Assembly (NCBI GenBank): GCA_022615525.1
Contig: JAKEGN010000145.1
Location: 1 to 6,051 of the forward strand
DNA from: Woeseiaceae bacterium
GTDB taxonomy: Bacteria; Pseudomonadota; Gammaproteobacteria; Steroidobacterales; Woeseiaceae
DNA length: 6,051 nt
Direction: 5' to 3'
Shown here: positions 5,639 through 6,051 of the stretch, in pieces
Numbering within the stretch: position 1 is the first letter of the stretch
How the letters are laid out: each line of letters opens with the position of its first letter
Notes under the pieces: generated by a model
What the model saw: only the letters and a program-made list of their open reading frames with translations
Told to the model about the DNA's origin: nothing
Database searches by the model: none
Translations under genes and position numbers: made by a program

Positions 5639-6051
5639 ACAGGGTCTCCCGGATGTTGCGACGAAGAACCCACAGGTATGCGGGCTGCACCGGCATGGTA
5701 TTGCTCGTGCTGCTGCTCTCAGTGTCGCCGTTACCGGCCGTCCACGCAGATGCCGACCTCGGCGACGTGCAGGCCGCAATCGATGCCTGGCGGGTCGACC
5801 GCGAGCAGGAAATAGTTAATGATTTCATTTCACTATTGGCTATTCCTAACGTAGCCTCAAACCTTCCGGACATGGAGCAAAACGCCGCCTACATCGTGGG
5901 CATTCTGAAACAGCGCGGCTTCGAGACCCGTGTCCTCGAGGAAGGCGGTGCCCCCTACGTGTACGCGGAGTTATCGGCTGCGGGCGCGTCGGAAACCGTA
6001 TTGATCTATGCGCATTTCGACGGTCAGCCGGTGCAGGAGGAGGATTGGGCA
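5635..6051 (+). CDS. Exported M20-family metallopeptidase, N-terminal part (runs off right edge)
   Basis: Only the first 139 codons are present. A basic start (MNRVSRMLRRRTHRYAG) and hydrophobic core (MVLLVLLLSV) lead to a signal peptidase I site, VHA-DAD, after residue 38, so the enzyme should act in the periplasm. The mature part matches the start of M20 dipeptidases and carboxypeptidases: IVNDFISLLAIPNVASNLPDM, then AAYIVGILKQRGFETRVLE, then VLIYAHFDGQPVQEEDW. In that last motif H127 is the first zinc ligand and D129 the supporting aspartate of the family HxD. Likely activity is hydrolysis of dipeptides or N-acylated amino acids with two zinc ions. The start codon overlaps the methyltransferase stop as ATGA, without a good Shine-Dalgarno site, indicating translational coupling. 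Codons around 5806-5860 are noticeably AT-rich compared with the rest of the operon. The remaining metal ligands and the dimerisation domain lie beyond the window. Confidence 0.9.
   Translation, partial: MNRVSRMLRRRTHRYAGCTGMVLLVLLLSVSPLPAVHADADLGDVQAAIDAWRVDREQEIVNDFISLLAIPNVASNLPDMEQNAAYIVGILKQRGFETRVLEEGGAPYVYAELSAAGASETVLIYAHFDGQPVQEEDWA

Overview
The window looks like chromosomal DNA from a GC-rich Gram-negative bacterium, most likely a gammaproteobacterium related to Xanthomonadales, Woeseia or Steroidobacter-type lineages. The reasons are a TonB-dependent outer-membrane receptor of the Xanthomonas/Caulobacter-style family, an exported lipoprotein peptidase, and clean 3-5 gene-dense layout with short Shine-Dalgarno sites. 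The lineage is an inference from gene content, not from a marker gene.

Left part (1-2560): a divergent carbohydrate locus. The N-terminal 208 codons of a TonB-dependent receptor run leftward off the window (1-626, minus). The plus strand carries a complete, catalytically intact 4-alpha-glucanotransferase, malQ (941-2491). The 314-bp divergent region between them holds two near-identical 16-bp palindromes with a central CG (700-715 and 846-861), one about 75-80 bp upstream of each start codon. They look like paired operators for one regulator. A plausible sigma70-type promoter for the receptor lies next to the first palindrome. The simplest reading is a maltodextrin or glucan uptake and processing locus: the receptor imports oligosaccharide and MalQ remodels it in the cytoplasm. 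A perfect hairpin terminator (2531-2554) closes malQ.

Middle (2560-3095): a gene-poor stretch of more than 500 bp. It contains a 70-codon minus-strand open frame (2581-2793) that looks like the C-terminal remnant of a small protein, with a stop codon just upstream of its only plausible start, and about 300 bp with no gene.

Right part (3096-6051): a tightly packed plus-strand operon. It encodes a prolyl-oligopeptidase-family (S9) lipoprotein, a small SAM-dependent methyltransferase resembling phospholipid N-methyltransferases (2-nt gap), and the start of an exported M20-family metallopeptidase (ATGA overlap), which runs off the right edge. The two peptidases probably act outside the cytoplasm on peptides, while the methyltransferase should be cytoplasmic or membrane-associated. 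Its functional link to them is unknown.

I see no insertion sequence, CRISPR array, tRNA, rRNA or phage gene, and nothing that clearly amounts to an undescribed system. The most interesting signals are the paired palindromes and the peptidase-methyltransferase-peptidase operon.
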